From positions 1 to 40,532 of the forward strand of contig JAUIEZ010000032.1 in assembly GCA_030429665.1 (NCBI GenBank): a stretch of DNA of 40,532 nucleotides, in the 5' to 3' direction. The position numbers were made by a program, and so were the translations under genes. The notes beneath the pieces are model-generated. The model saw only the letters and a program-made list of their open reading frames with translations, was not told the origin of the DNA and did no database searches. Source of the stretch: Gammaproteobacteria bacterium. Its GTDB lineage: Bacteria; Pseudomonadota; Gammaproteobacteria; Arenicellales; CAJQKF01. Below, piece by piece: positions 25,077 through 33,619 of the stretch. Within the stretch, counting starts at the first letter, position 1. Each line of letters begins with the position of its first letter.

Positions 25077-26120
25077 CTAGCGCAGGCGAAACTGTACCGG
25101 GAACTCGAGCGCCAGGCTCGCACTCGGGATCGAGTCGGGCATCGGCGGCAGCGGCTGGGCGCGCTCGAGCATGCGGCGCACCTCGGTGTCGAGCAGTTCG
25201 TGACCGGAACTCTTGCGCAGGGCGAACTCGAGCACATCGCCTTCCCGGTCGACGACGAAATAGAGCACGGCGGTGCCTTCCTGGCGACGGCGACGGGCGT
25301 TGCGCGGGTATTCCTTGTGTCGCTCCAGCCAACCGCGCAAGCGGTCCACGTACGTGGTCATGTCGCCCGGTCCGAACCCGCCGCTCGTCGAGCTGCCCCC
25401 CTCCCGATCGTCGGACCCGTTGTCCGACGGGCTACCCGATCCTGGCGGGGTAACCGCCGCAAGCTTCTTGCCAGGCTCGCCCGCATCCATCGCGGGCGAC
25501 GACTCCGGCCGGTTTTCGACGCGGGCCGCGCGCACGGCCGTCCTTTCCGGGGAGGAATTCACGGCTTCGGTGTGGGCGACCGAAGAGGACGCCGCGACCG
25601 GACGCGGTTCGGCGGCCGGCGCGGCGGGCACGGCGGCGATGTCGGCTTGTATTTCCGTGTCGTCGATCGCGACCTCGGAAGGCATGGCGTCGCGCCGAAC
25701 GACCTCGACGGCCCACGCGTCGATATTCGCTGCATCGTCCATCGGCGGATCGGGCGACACCTCGGTCGCGACCGACGTGTCGCCCGAATCCCTGGCGACC
25801 GGCGGCAACGACTCGACAACCGCGATGTCGTCCGCTGCCCGCGAGGCTGCCTCGCGCGGCGGCGCCTCGGCCGTCACCTCGGACGGCGGCGCGAGCGGCG
25901 CCACGCTGTCGGGGCGGACGGCGTCGCTCGATTCAGGCGCGACCGGCGTCGCGCTGCCGCGCGCGGCAGCGGCCGAGCCCAGCAATATATCGACACCCCC
26001 CGCGCCGACCTCGATCGCGCCGCCACCCGGTGGCGTCCACAGCACCGCCGCGGCGATCCCGGCATGCAGCAGCAGCGCGACGACGACGCCCGTTATCCAG
26101 TGTCCGGGGCGAATCTCCAT
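25077..26120 (-). CDS. tonB: TonB-family energy transducer
   Basis: A 347-residue protein with one N-terminal membrane anchor (WITGVVVALLLHAGIAAAVL, residues 8-27) bearing the conserved His. A long linker rich in Ala, Pro, Glu and Ser (about 35-240) spans the periplasm. The C-terminal TonB box-binding domain contains YPRNARRRRQEGTAVLYFV and SSGHELLDTEVRRMLERAQP. Its ATG overlaps the exbD2 stop by one base (TAATG). The linker is acidic/serine-rich rather than the Pro-Lys/Pro-Glu repeat of E. coli TonB. It couples the proton motive force through ExbBD to outer-membrane receptors; none is encoded in the window. Confidence 0.92.
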   Translation of the reverse strand: MEIRPGHWITGVVVALLLHAGIAAAVLWTPPGGGAIEVGAGGVDILLGSAAAARGSATPVAPESSDAVRPDSVAPLAPPSEVTAEAPPREAASRAADDIAVVESLPPVARDSGDTSVATEVSPDPPMDDAANIDAWAVEVVRRDAMPSEVAIDDTEIQADIAAVPAAPAAEPRPVAASSSVAHTEAVNSSPERTAVRAARVENRPESSPAMDAGEPGKKLAAVTPPGSGSPSDNGSDDREGGSSTSGGFGPGDMTTYVDRLRGWLERHKEYPRNARRRRQEGTAVLYFVVDREGDVLEFALRKSSGHELLDTEVRRMLERAQPLPPMPDSIPSASLALEFPVQFRLR

Positions 26121-26530
26121 TATCGTGTCGCGACCGTCAGCAGCCGTAGTTTCGACACCCCGGCATCACGCAGGTCTTCCATGACCGCGATCACCCGATT
26201 GGCGTCGGTATTCGCGTCGGCCTTGAGTTCCACCGGCACCTCACCACCGGCGTCCAGCCGGTCGGCGACGATGTCGGCCAGCGCTGTCTCCGCGACCACG
26301 TCGCCGTCGACGGCAAGGCGGCCGTCCGCGCCAACCAGGACGACCACCTTCCCGACAGGCGGCGTCGTCTCGCTGTTCGATTCGGGCGGATCCACGGGGA
26401 ACGGGTCGGTGACGGCCAGCCGACCCGCCAACATGAAAAAAACGAGCAGCAGAAATACCACGTTGACGAGCGGCAGGATGCGCTCGTCGTGGTTCTTCGG
26501 CCGCGGCGGTTGAAAATGCATGACCGGCAT
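26120..26530 (-). CDS. ExbD-family protein lacking the conserved transmembrane Asp
   Basis: A 136-residue ExbD/TolR-like protein; I start it at ATG 26530, overlapping the stop of the first exbD by one base, though a TTG lies just before. One membrane helix (residues about 19-39, ILPLVNVVFLLLVFFMLAG) is followed by a periplasmic domain of normal size (ELKADANTDANRVIAVMEDL). The key helix position that is Asp in ExbD/TolR (P-L-I-D-V), needed for proton coupling, is Asn here (P-L-V-N-V). The first ExbD keeps the Asp, so a mixed ExbD1/ExbD2 dimer would have one protonatable site. That is a sequence-based inference. Confidence 0.85.
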   Translation of the reverse strand: MPVMHFQPPRPKNHDERILPLVNVVFLLLVFFMLAGRLAVTDPFPVDPPESNSETTPPVGKVVVLVGADGRLAVDGDVVAETALADIVADRLDAGGEVPVELKADANTDANRVIAVMEDLRDAGVSKLRLLTVATR

Positions 26531-26955
26531 CAACCCCCGTGCCGAACGAGGGAGACGTTTTCCACGCCCGCCACGGAGAGCCGATCGAGCACGCGCACCG
26601 CGTCCTGCAGCACGACGCCCTGTGCCGGCTGCACGACGACGCGGGCATCCGGTACGCGGGAAATGCGCTCGGCGATCGTTGCCCCCAGATTCTCGAGTGT
26701 CACCGGCGTGCCCGACACACGGATGCCGTCGGCACGCACCTGGACCAGGATCGCGCCTTCCATGACACCGCCGGCCGCGCTGCCGGCGGGCGCGTCGAGT
26801 TCAATGGCGCGGCGCTCGAGGAAACTCGAGGCGAGCATGAAGAAGACGAGCAGGATGAACACCACGTCGATCAACGGCGTCAGGCTGATCAACCCGCGCC
26901 GCCGCGGGTGCCTATTCGCCAGGCGTGGCGGCTGCGCGTATGCGTGCGGGGGCAT
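26530..26955 (-). CDS. exbD: ExbD-family biopolymer transport protein
   Basis: A 141-residue ExbD. The membrane helix (SLTPLIDVVFILLVFFMLAS, residues 24-43) has the essential Asp of the proton channel. The periplasmic part contains GVMEGAILVQVRADGIRV and the DARVVVQPAQGVVLQDAVRV segment typical of the family. It overlaps the end of exbB by 44 bp and is followed by the Asn-variant exbD by a one-base overlap. Confidence 0.92.
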   Translation of the reverse strand: MPPHAYAQPPRLANRHPRRRGLISLTPLIDVVFILLVFFMLASSFLERRAIELDAPAGSAAGGVMEGAILVQVRADGIRVSGTPVTLENLGATIAERISRVPDARVVVQPAQGVVLQDAVRVLDRLSVAGVENVSLVRHGG

Positions 26956-27646
26956 GAATTTTCGCGTCGGCTTTCGGTGCGTCGACTGACAGGTCCTCGG
27001 TAAATACCCGTGTGACGATGCTGTCCATCTCGTGGGCCAGCCGGTCCACCCGCCGCTCCAGCCAGTTGAGCACCACCACCACCGGAATGGCCACGGCCAG
27101 TCCCACGGCGGTGGTCAGCAGCGCCTGCCAGATACCGCCGGACAGAATGGCCGGGTTGACCTGGCTGCCGGCCGCCTCCAGCCGGCGAAATGCCTCGATC
27201 ATGCCCAGCACGGTGCCGAACAACCCGAGCAGCGGCGCCAACGAAGCGATCACCTCGAGCGGCCGGAACCACGAGCGCAGCGACTCGAGCACGTCGCTGC
27301 CGTAGCGCAGCACTTCCTCGCGCACGACGGTGTCGGGCAGACCCCGGCGGCGGCCACGAATCGCGCGGGCCAACGCCTGCGCCGCCGGGTTGCGCGTCGA
27401 CTCGGCCAGGCGCAGCGCCTGACCGACGTTTCCGGACAACCACGCGTCGAGCACCCGGCGCGCGGCGCCGCGCTCGGCGAGTCGCGCGGCCCGAAATTGC
27501 AACAGCTTGACCACGAAGATGGCGACGGCAGCCACCGACATCCCGAGCAGGATGAGCACGACGGGTCCGCCCGCCTGGATCAATTCCAGCAGCCGGCCCG
27601 CCGCGCCGGTTCCGCTCGCGACGGCGGCGCCCGCCTCACCGTTCAT
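26912..27646 (-). CDS. exbB: ExbB/TolQ/MotA-family proton channel protein
   Basis: A 244-residue protein from the ATG at 27646 (MNGEAGAAVASG); the open frame runs further upstream without coding character. Three membrane segments are visible: about 20-42 (GGPVVLILLGMSVAAVAIFV), a middle one containing the conserved LAPLLGLFGTVLGMIEAF, and GIWQALLTTAVGLAVAIPVV. These two conserved loops form the pentameric ExbB channel around the ExbD dimer. A cytoplasmic arginine-rich loop lies between TM1 and TM2. The gene heads the exbB-exbD-exbD-tonB operon. Confidence 0.93.
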   Translation of the reverse strand: MNGEAGAAVASGTGAAGRLLELIQAGGPVVLILLGMSVAAVAIFVVKLLQFRAARLAERGAARRVLDAWLSGNVGQALRLAESTRNPAAQALARAIRGRRRGLPDTVVREEVLRYGSDVLESLRSWFRPLEVIASLAPLLGLFGTVLGMIEAFRRLEAAGSQVNPAILSGGIWQALLTTAVGLAVAIPVVVVLNWLERRVDRLAHEMDSIVTRVFTEDLSVDAPKADAKIHAPARIRAAATPGE

Positions 27647-27933
27647 CGTGTTTCGATCCCGCCGCGCTACGCGGCATCCGCGCCGAATGACGCGAACTAC
27701 GATTCGTTGACATTTCAGGATTCCACTATCGAAGACTTCTCGCCGTCGGCCGGCGTTCGCCCGAGGACCAAGGATAGGGCCGTGTCGCCCCGGCGGCAAC
27801 GGCGTCCGCCGGACGACGCGCCGGGAACGGCCCGGCTATAGTAACCTTGCAATTGCCAAGGTGTCGGAAACAACCACGACAACATCCGGCCCGCACGCGA
27901 CCCGGCAACGCCAAGAGACATCGCCTGACACGT

Positions 27934-30108
27934 ATGCCCGCCATCGGCCTGAGAATCCGCAGGGAGCTGTTTCCGCGAACGCTCCGCAGCCTGCCGCTGA
28001 ACGTTTATCTGGGTACGTACATTACCGCGCTGCTGGTGGTATTCGGGGCCACCATGGTGTGGTTCAACTACCATCGCGACCGGGATGCCGCGTACGTCGA
28101 CGCGGAACGCGTCTTCGACAGCGCGAGCGACCACGCCGTTGCCGAGGTACGCTCGCTGTTCGGCCCGGTCTCGGCCATGGTCGACCTCGCCTCGCGGCTT
28201 CCCGGCCTCGCGGGCGCCTCCCTGCGTACCCGATGGTCAACCGTGCCGTTCATCACCGAGGTGCTCCGAAACACGCCGACAATTTCGGCAATGTACGCCG
28301 GCTACGATGACGGCGAGTTCTTCCTGGTGCGGGCGCTGCGCGGCGATCCGAGAATTCACGAGGCGACCGCGGCGCCCATGGCGGCGTCTTTCGTGGTGCA
28401 GAGCATCGATCGCGTCGACGGCGCGCTGCGACAGACATTCCATTACCTCGACGACGATCTGCACGTCATCGATCGCAACCGTCGATTCAACAACGGCTTC
28501 GATCCGCGCCAGCGGCCGTGGTACCACGCGGCCGACCGGACCGGCAAGACGATTCTGTCTCCCGTTTACCTGTTCGCCACCACGCGGGAGCTCGGCGCCA
28601 CGCTTTCGCGTCGCCTGCCCGGCGGCGGCGGCGTCGTCGGCGGCGACATGGCCCTAACGCAGTACGCCGAACGCCTGGACGCGCTCAAGATCGGCGAACG
28701 CGGACGAATCATGATTTTTACCGGGCGCGGCCGGGTCGCGGTGACGAACGACCCCGCCTCCCTTCTCAAGGCGGTCCGCATCCGCCCCGATGGTTCGTCG
28801 GTGCAACCCCTGGTCACCGAGATCGACGATCCGGTACTGGCCGGCAGCTATGCCGGCTATGCACGGTCGGGCACCGGCAAGACCCTGGTGAACGTCATCG
28901 ACGGAGAAGAATGGCTGTCCCGGTTTACCGAGCTTCAACTGGCGGGGACCACGATGACCCTGGGCATCCTGGCCCCCGGCGACCTGTTTCTCGGCGACAG
29001 CGAACGCACGCGCGAAAGCAACCTGCTCGTATCTCTTCTCATGCTTCTCGTCGCGCTGCCCGTGGCATGGCTGATCGCGCGACTGATCGCCCGCCCCATC
29101 ACCACCCTGACCGAAGAGACCGCCCGCATTCGTCGCTTCGAGCTCGATGCGGACGTCGACATCCGGTCGCGGGTCAGCGAAGTCCTGCGCCTGGGCGAAT
29201 CGATGCGCGCGATGAAGTCGTCGCTGCGCGATCTCGGGCGCTTCGTGCCCAGGCAGCTGATCCGCGACCTGGTGACCGGCCGCACGCGCGCCGCGTTGGG
29301 CGGGGAGCGTCGCGAGGTCTCCCTGATGTTCACCGACATCGCCGGCTATACCGCGCTGGCCGAGAGTCTCGATCCACCGCTGCTGATGGAGAAGACATCG
29401 GCCTACTTCGAGCGCGTCGGCCGCGCGATCATCGAGCACGGCGGCACCATCGACAAGTACATCGGCGACGCCATCATGGCTTTCTGGAACGCCCCCGAGG
29501 ACCAGGACGACCACGCCGCCCTGCTCTGCGAGGCGGCACTCGCCGCGGCCGCCGCGTCACGCGCCCTGGACCGGGAACTGGTCGCGCGCGGCGAGCCGGC
29601 GATGTTTACCCGTTTCGGCCTGCACCTGGGCACCGCGGTGGTGGGAAACGTCGGGTCGGTGGACCGCATGGACTTTACCGTGCTGGGATCTGTGGTGAAC
29701 CTGGCATCGCGCCTGGAAGGACTCAACAAGCACTACGGCACGCAGGTGCTCGCTTCCGGCGCGGTGCGCGACCGTGTTGCCGACCGCTTCTTGTTCCGGC
29801 CGCTGGACTCCGTGGTGCCCAAGGGCGCCACCCAAGCGGTGCCGGTCTTCGAGCTGGTGGGCTCGCTGGAACCGGGTTCGTCGTACGCCCCCGACGAGAA
29901 ACGCATCGCGGCGACGGCCGCGTGGCGTGAGCTCCACGAACTCTACCGGGCGCGACGCTGGCCGCAAGCCGAGTCGGCGCTCACGGCCTACGTCGCCACG
30001 TGGCCCGACGACCCCGTGGCCCCGATCCTCCTGGAGCGCGTGCGTCGGTTCATGCGCTCGCCGCCCCCCGACGACTGGGACGGCGCCGAGACCATCCGAA
30101 CCAAGTGA
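27934..30108 (+). CDS. Membrane adenylate cyclase with dCACHE sensor and HAMP
   Basis: A 724-residue protein from ATG 27934. TM1 lies at residues 27-47 and TM2 at about 362-385. Between them is a large periplasmic domain of dCACHE type (QRPWYHAADRTGKTILSPVY near residue 190 is the typical W-Y block). A HAMP domain follows (RPITTLTEETARIRRFELDA), then a class III nucleotidyl cyclase (about 460-650). Metal-binding Asp residues are intact in MFTDIAGYTALAE and IDKYIGDAIMAFW, and the M-D-F-T-V-L-G and NLASRLEGL blocks carry the remaining active-site residues. The Lys and Asp in DKYIGD and MDFT match adenylate rather than guanylate cyclases. It should make cAMP in response to a periplasmic ligand; the ligand is unknown. 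It is divergent from exbB. Confidence 0.92.
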   Translation: MPAIGLRIRRELFPRTLRSLPLNVYLGTYITALLVVFGATMVWFNYHRDRDAAYVDAERVFDSASDHAVAEVRSLFGPVSAMVDLASRLPGLAGASLRTRWSTVPFITEVLRNTPTISAMYAGYDDGEFFLVRALRGDPRIHEATAAPMAASFVVQSIDRVDGALRQTFHYLDDDLHVIDRNRRFNNGFDPRQRPWYHAADRTGKTILSPVYLFATTRELGATLSRRLPGGGGVVGGDMALTQYAERLDALKIGERGRIMIFTGRGRVAVTNDPASLLKAVRIRPDGSSVQPLVTEIDDPVLAGSYAGYARSGTGKTLVNVIDGEEWLSRFTELQLAGTTMTLGILAPGDLFLGDSERTRESNLLVSLLMLLVALPVAWLIARLIARPITTLTEETARIRRFELDADVDIRSRVSEVLRLGESMRAMKSSLRDLGRFVPRQLIRDLVTGRTRAALGGERREVSLMFTDIAGYTALAESLDPPLLMEKTSAYFERVGRAIIEHGGTIDKYIGDAIMAFWNAPEDQDDHAALLCEAALAAAAASRALDRELVARGEPAMFTRFGLHLGTAVVGNVGSVDRMDFTVLGSVVNLASRLEGLNKHYGTQVLASGAVRDRVADRFLFRPLDSVVPKGATQAVPVFELVGSLEPGSSYAPDEKRIAATAAWRELHELYRARRWPQAESALTAYVATWPDDPVAPILLERVRRFMRSPPPDDWDGAETIRTK

Positions 30109-30118
30109 ACGGTCAACC

Positions 30119-31219
30119 ATGACATTCAACAATCGCATGCGCGTCGCGCTGTTCGTCGGCCTGGTCAGTCTGCTGGCCGCATCCGCGAGCGCCTGGTTCA
30201 TCGTCGCGCGGCTGTCGGCGCTGCACGAGTCGCGCGTGGAGACGATGATCACCCGCGCCATGAAGACCGACCGCGAGCGCGTGGAACGCTACTTCGACCA
30301 GGTCGACCGCATGCTGCGGCTGCTCGCCGACAGTCGTTACACCCGGGAGGCGATCATGGAGTTCAGCGTATCCTTCGAGGAACTGGGTGACGGCGCGCCG
30401 CGCATTCTCAGGCGCCTGTACGTGGAGGAGAATCCCTACACGCCGGCGAGACGACAGGCCCTGATCGCCGCCGCCGGCGACGACTCCTGGTACAGCGAAC
30501 TGCATCTTCGCTATCACCCGTGGTTCAGGGCAACACTCGACGTCATCGACGTTCGCGACCTGTTCCTGGTGTCCGAGGCGGGCGACGTCGTATACAGCGT
30601 GGCCAAGGGAGAGCTGTACGGCGAGCGGCTCACCCAGGGCGCCAACGGCGCGACGAAACTCGCCGACGTTTTCCGCGAGATCATCTGGAACACCAACCCG
30701 GAAGCCATCATCGTCGCCGACTTCAGCGGTCATCGACAGGGTCCGGGCGCGGAGTCGGCCTACCTGGGCACGCCGGTATTCGCTCGCGGCGAGCGCGTCG
30801 GCGGACTCGTGATCCAACTGAATCCCGCCGTGCTGGAGCGCCTGATGGTGCGCGGCACGCGGATCGGCTCGGACCTGAGCAGTTTCCTCGTCGGCGACGA
30901 CCATCGCATCCGCGCTGCCTCTCGTCCCTCGGCCAACGACGACGCCCGGCAGGTATTCGCGAACACGGCCGTGGTGGACGATGCCGTGGACGGACTGACC
31001 GGCGTGCGGCATGCCGTCAACCGCGACGGCGATCCGATCTATACCGCGTTCGGTCCATTGCAGTGGCACGACCGCCGCTGGGCGGTGGTGGTCGAACTCG
31101 ACGTCGACGCCGTCCGGGGACCACTCGACGAACGTATCGCACAGGTCGTCGCCTTGATCTGCGCGATCAGCGTGTTGCTGGGCGCACTGGGATACCTGGT
31201 GGCGGCGCGGGACGATTGA
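30119..31219 (+). CDS. dCACHE-like membrane sensor with no output domain
   Basis: A 366-residue protein with TM1 (residues 8-29) and TM2 (about 340-361, VVALICAISVLLGALGYLV), ending only four residues after TM2 (AARDD). The periplasmic part has the layout of a double CACHE domain like those of chemoreceptors: a long first helix (ESRVETMITRAMKTDRERVE), DVIDVRDLFLVSEAGDVVYS, and in the second half GTPVFARGERVGGLVIQLNP and TAFGPLQWHDRRWAVVVELD. There is no HAMP, methyl-accepting, kinase or cyclase domain. The next reading frame shows no continuation, so it looks intact rather than frameshifted. It starts 10 bp after the cyclase, with which it probably works as a co-sensor or adaptor. Confidence 0.8.
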   Translation: MTFNNRMRVALFVGLVSLLAASASAWFIVARLSALHESRVETMITRAMKTDRERVERYFDQVDRMLRLLADSRYTREAIMEFSVSFEELGDGAPRILRRLYVEENPYTPARRQALIAAAGDDSWYSELHLRYHPWFRATLDVIDVRDLFLVSEAGDVVYSVAKGELYGERLTQGANGATKLADVFREIIWNTNPEAIIVADFSGHRQGPGAESAYLGTPVFARGERVGGLVIQLNPAVLERLMVRGTRIGSDLSSFLVGDDHRIRAASRPSANDDARQVFANTAVVDDAVDGLTGVRHAVNRDGDPIYTAFGPLQWHDRRWAVVVELDVDAVRGPLDERIAQVVALICAISVLLGALGYLVAARDD

Positions 31220-31445
31220 CCGTATCCCGTCGGCTTCAGGGCGCCTCGCCGGACCTTGCGACGAATGGAAAATGAAGGCTACGAACCGGCGTCGACTCGC
31301 GCGCGGGAATCGTTCATGGTCACGAGACGCGACGATGCCGCAGGATGATCCGTCGTTTCCGCCCGGGCGAACGACTCGACCTTCCGACGCAAACGTCGTC
31401 CACGATTAATCGAGTCGAATTCGGCGACGCCGGCATGGTCGAACG

Positions 31446-31970
31446 CTATCGAATGAACCGTTCGACATGGTCGGCGCCCAATCCCACCGCCTCGTAGTGC
31501 TGTCGGCACATGTCGATCTTGGTAAACACATCCTCGTACCCGGCCGGCTTGCCCCACGGGTCGACGTAGTACATAACACCGGTCACCTGGAACAGCGTGA
31601 TCATCTCGTCGACGTCGTCGGGAACCACGAGCGTGTGGGTCTCCCCCGGCGGTTCGAAAACGTAGCTGCCGACGTTCGCCACCCATTCGTGTTCCAGGTA
31701 GCGCCACGATCCCTTCAGGACGAATCCGTGCACCGGTCCCGGGTGGCGGTGCCTCGACAGGACGCCGGAGCGGGTGACACGAAGCAGGTTCACCCAGTAG
31801 CCCTGGGAACGGTTCAGGCACAAGGGCCTGAACCAGACGTTATCCGCCTGGGGAACCCACGCACGATCGTCGCCGGCAACCGCGTCGGGTACGACGATTT
31901 CCTGCAGGGCGTGGTCCGGGAACGGAAGCTGGTACGGCAACTTGTCGTGATCGTCGGATTCGGAAGTCAT
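31446..31970 (-). CDS. Cupin-domain protein, 2,4'-dihydroxyacetophenone-dioxygenase family
   Basis: A 174-residue cytoplasmic protein with one cupin domain. The metal motif first half is LSRHRHPGPVHGFVLKGSWR (about residues 71-90) and the second half EPPGETHTLVV. The pattern, including the long W-R-Y-L-E-H-E-W segment and the FTKIDMCRQHYEAVG tail, matches proteins annotated as 2,4'-dihydroxyacetophenone dioxygenase-like cupins. Aromatic-ketone cleavage seems unlikely in this operon. It is the last gene of the sugar-acid cluster, 11 bp after the SDR, and could act on an intermediate, for example as an isomerase or lactone-opening activity like that of the cupin KdgF. That role is inference. 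Confidence 0.78.
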   Translation of the reverse strand: MTSESDDHDKLPYQLPFPDHALQEIVVPDAVAGDDRAWVPQADNVWFRPLCLNRSQGYWVNLLRVTRSGVLSRHRHPGPVHGFVLKGSWRYLEHEWVANVGSYVFEPPGETHTLVVPDDVDEMITLFQVTGVMYYVDPWGKPAGYEDVFTKIDMCRQHYEAVGLGADHVERFIR

Positions 31971-31981
31971 GGCATCTCCAA

Positions 31982-32683
31982 TCAGGTCGCGGAGTATCCG
32001 CCGTCAACGGGCATGACGGCGCCGGTGACGAAACCGGCCTCGTCGGAAAGCAGCCAGGCCACCAGCGGACCGACCTCCGCCGGCGTGCCCCAGCGGCCCA
32101 TGGGCGTACGGTCCACGATTTGTCGTGATCGTTCGGGGTCCTCGCGCAAGGCGCGGGTGAGATCGGACTCGATCCAGCCGGGGGCGACGGCATTGACGCG
32201 AATGCCGTCGGCGGCCCAATGGCCGGCGAGGGACTTGGTGAGCTGGGCAACGCCGCCCTTGGACGCCGTGTAGGCCGGCACCAGCGGACCGCCGAAAAAG
32301 CTGAGCATGGAAGCGGTGTTGACAATGGAACCGCCCGATCGACGCAGCAGGTCGCGGCAAGCCAGGCACATGCGCATGGTGCCGACGAGGTTGACCTCGA
32401 TGACGTGGCGGAAAGCCTCTATCTCGTACTCTCTCCCGCGCGCGACGATACCGGCGCAATTCACCAGCCCGTCCAGCGATTCGAGGTCCGCCGTCATGCG
32501 GTCGACCGCGTCCTGGTCGGTCACGTCCAGCGTGCGGGCGGACAGGTTACCCGCCGGCATGCATTGGTCGACCTCGTCCTGCGAGACGCCGGTGGCGATG
32601 ACACGCCATCCGGCGTCCAGCAGCGCCTTGACCACGCCGCTACCGATGCCGCGCGTGCCGCCCGTGACCAGCGCCTGCTTCAT
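31982..32683 (-). CDS. SDR-family dehydrogenase, KduD/DehR-like
   Basis: A 233-residue classical short-chain dehydrogenase. The nucleotide-binding loop is TGGTRGIG (residues 8-15), followed by NCAGI in place of NNAG, the catalytic Ser in VNTASMLSFFGG, and YTASK (Tyr-x3-Lys). The C-terminal VTGAVMPVDGGYSAT is typical. It overlaps the kinase gene by 4 bp (ATGA). Lying next to KDG kinase and KDPG aldolase, it most likely interconverts a keto-deoxy sugar acid, for example reducing 4-deoxy-5-keto-hexuronate to 2-keto-3-deoxygluconate, as KduD or DehR do. The exact substrate is an inference from context. Confidence 0.87.
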   Translation of the reverse strand: MKQALVTGGTRGIGSGVVKALLDAGWRVIATGVSQDEVDQCMPAGNLSARTLDVTDQDAVDRMTADLESLDGLVNCAGIVARGREYEIEAFRHVIEVNLVGTMRMCLACRDLLRRSGGSIVNTASMLSFFGGPLVPAYTASKGGVAQLTKSLAGHWAADGIRVNAVAPGWIESDLTRALREDPERSRQIVDRTPMGRWGTPAEVGPLVAWLLSDEAGFVTGAVMPVDGGYSAT

Positions 32684-33603
32684 TGGTTCGATTGCTCGGC
32701 CAGCCGGCGCTCGACGGCGTCGCGCGTCGGCATCGGCGCCACCGCGCCGTAGCCGGTGGTGGACAGCGCGGCGGCGGCGTTCGCGTAGCGCGCGGCGTGT
32801 TCGAGCTCGGCGCCTTCACACAGGCGCGCGAGCAGTGCGCCGTCGAAGGTGTCTCCGGCCGCCGTGGCATCCACCGCCTCGACCTTTACCGACGGTACCC
32901 GGCATCGCGTCTCGGCGGTGGCGACGAGGGTACCTTCGGCGCCCAGCGTCAGGGCCACCGCGCCGGCGCCGAGCCCGAGGTAAAAGTCGACGATGGCATC
33001 GGGATCGTCGAGCCCGGTCAGTTGGCGGGCGTCGTCGAGGCCCGGCAGCGCGATGTCCGTCATGGACATCGCGGCGTGGATCACGGCGCGTGCACGATCG
33101 AGCGGCCATAACTTCAGGCGCAGGTTGGTGTCGTAGGACACCTGTACGCCGGCCTCGCGCGCGACCTCGATGGCGGAGAAGATGGCATCCGCGGCAGAGT
33201 CCGAGATGGCTTGGCTGATGCCGGAGACATGGAGGATCTTTGCCCTGCGAATGTAGTCGGCCGGGACCTCGTCGGGTCGCATGCGACTGGCCGCGGAGTG
33301 CTTGCGGAAGTAGCTGAACGCGTGCCCGGCTTCCGTGTGGGTGACGAAGTACACGCCGGTGGGCGCGGACTCGTCGCGTACGACGTGGCTCGTGTCGACG
33401 CCCTCGCGCTGCCACAACGCCATGAACTGCTCGCCGAACTCGTCGGCGCCAAGGCGCGTGACGTAGCCGGCCGTCGCGCCGGAGCGAGCGGCGGCGATGG
33501 CGCAGTTGGACGTGTCGCCGCCGAACCCCTGCAGGTAGCGGCCGTCGGGCTGCTGGTTGAACTCCAGCAGCGGTTCGCCGATGCAAACGATGTCTGGCTG
33601 CAT
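32680..33603 (-). CDS. kdgK: PfkB-family sugar kinase, probable 2-keto-3-deoxygluconate kinase
   Basis: A 307-residue ribokinase-family enzyme, from ATG 33603 (MQPDIVCIGEPLLEF). The family's two blocks are present: GFGGDTSNCAIAAARSGATA near residue 30, and the anion-hole/catalytic block VDATAAGDTFDGALLARL near residue 255. The A-A-G-D form in place of G-A-G-D is the one I recall from KdgK of E. coli, which supports the KDG kinase reading. The GDTSN Asn and the catalytic Asp are intact. It phosphorylates KDG to KDPG, the substrate of the aldolase four genes upstream in the same operon. An overlap of 4 bp links it to the SDR. Confidence 0.85.
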   Translation of the reverse strand: MQPDIVCIGEPLLEFNQQPDGRYLQGFGGDTSNCAIAAARSGATAGYVTRLGADEFGEQFMALWQREGVDTSHVVRDESAPTGVYFVTHTEAGHAFSYFRKHSAASRMRPDEVPADYIRRAKILHVSGISQAISDSAADAIFSAIEVAREAGVQVSYDTNLRLKLWPLDRARAVIHAAMSMTDIALPGLDDARQLTGLDDPDAIVDFYLGLGAGAVALTLGAEGTLVATAETRCRVPSVKVEAVDATAAGDTFDGALLARLCEGAELEHAARYANAAAALSTTGYGAVAPMPTRDAVERRLAEQSNQ

Positions 33604-33619
33604 GCCCTGCCCCGCCCGG

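Noticed and set aside
25014-26513. Large plus-strand ORF over tonB and exbD
   Set aside because: It is antisense to a complete TonB-ExbD operon with clear motifs; its Arg/His-rich sequence is a mirror artefact.
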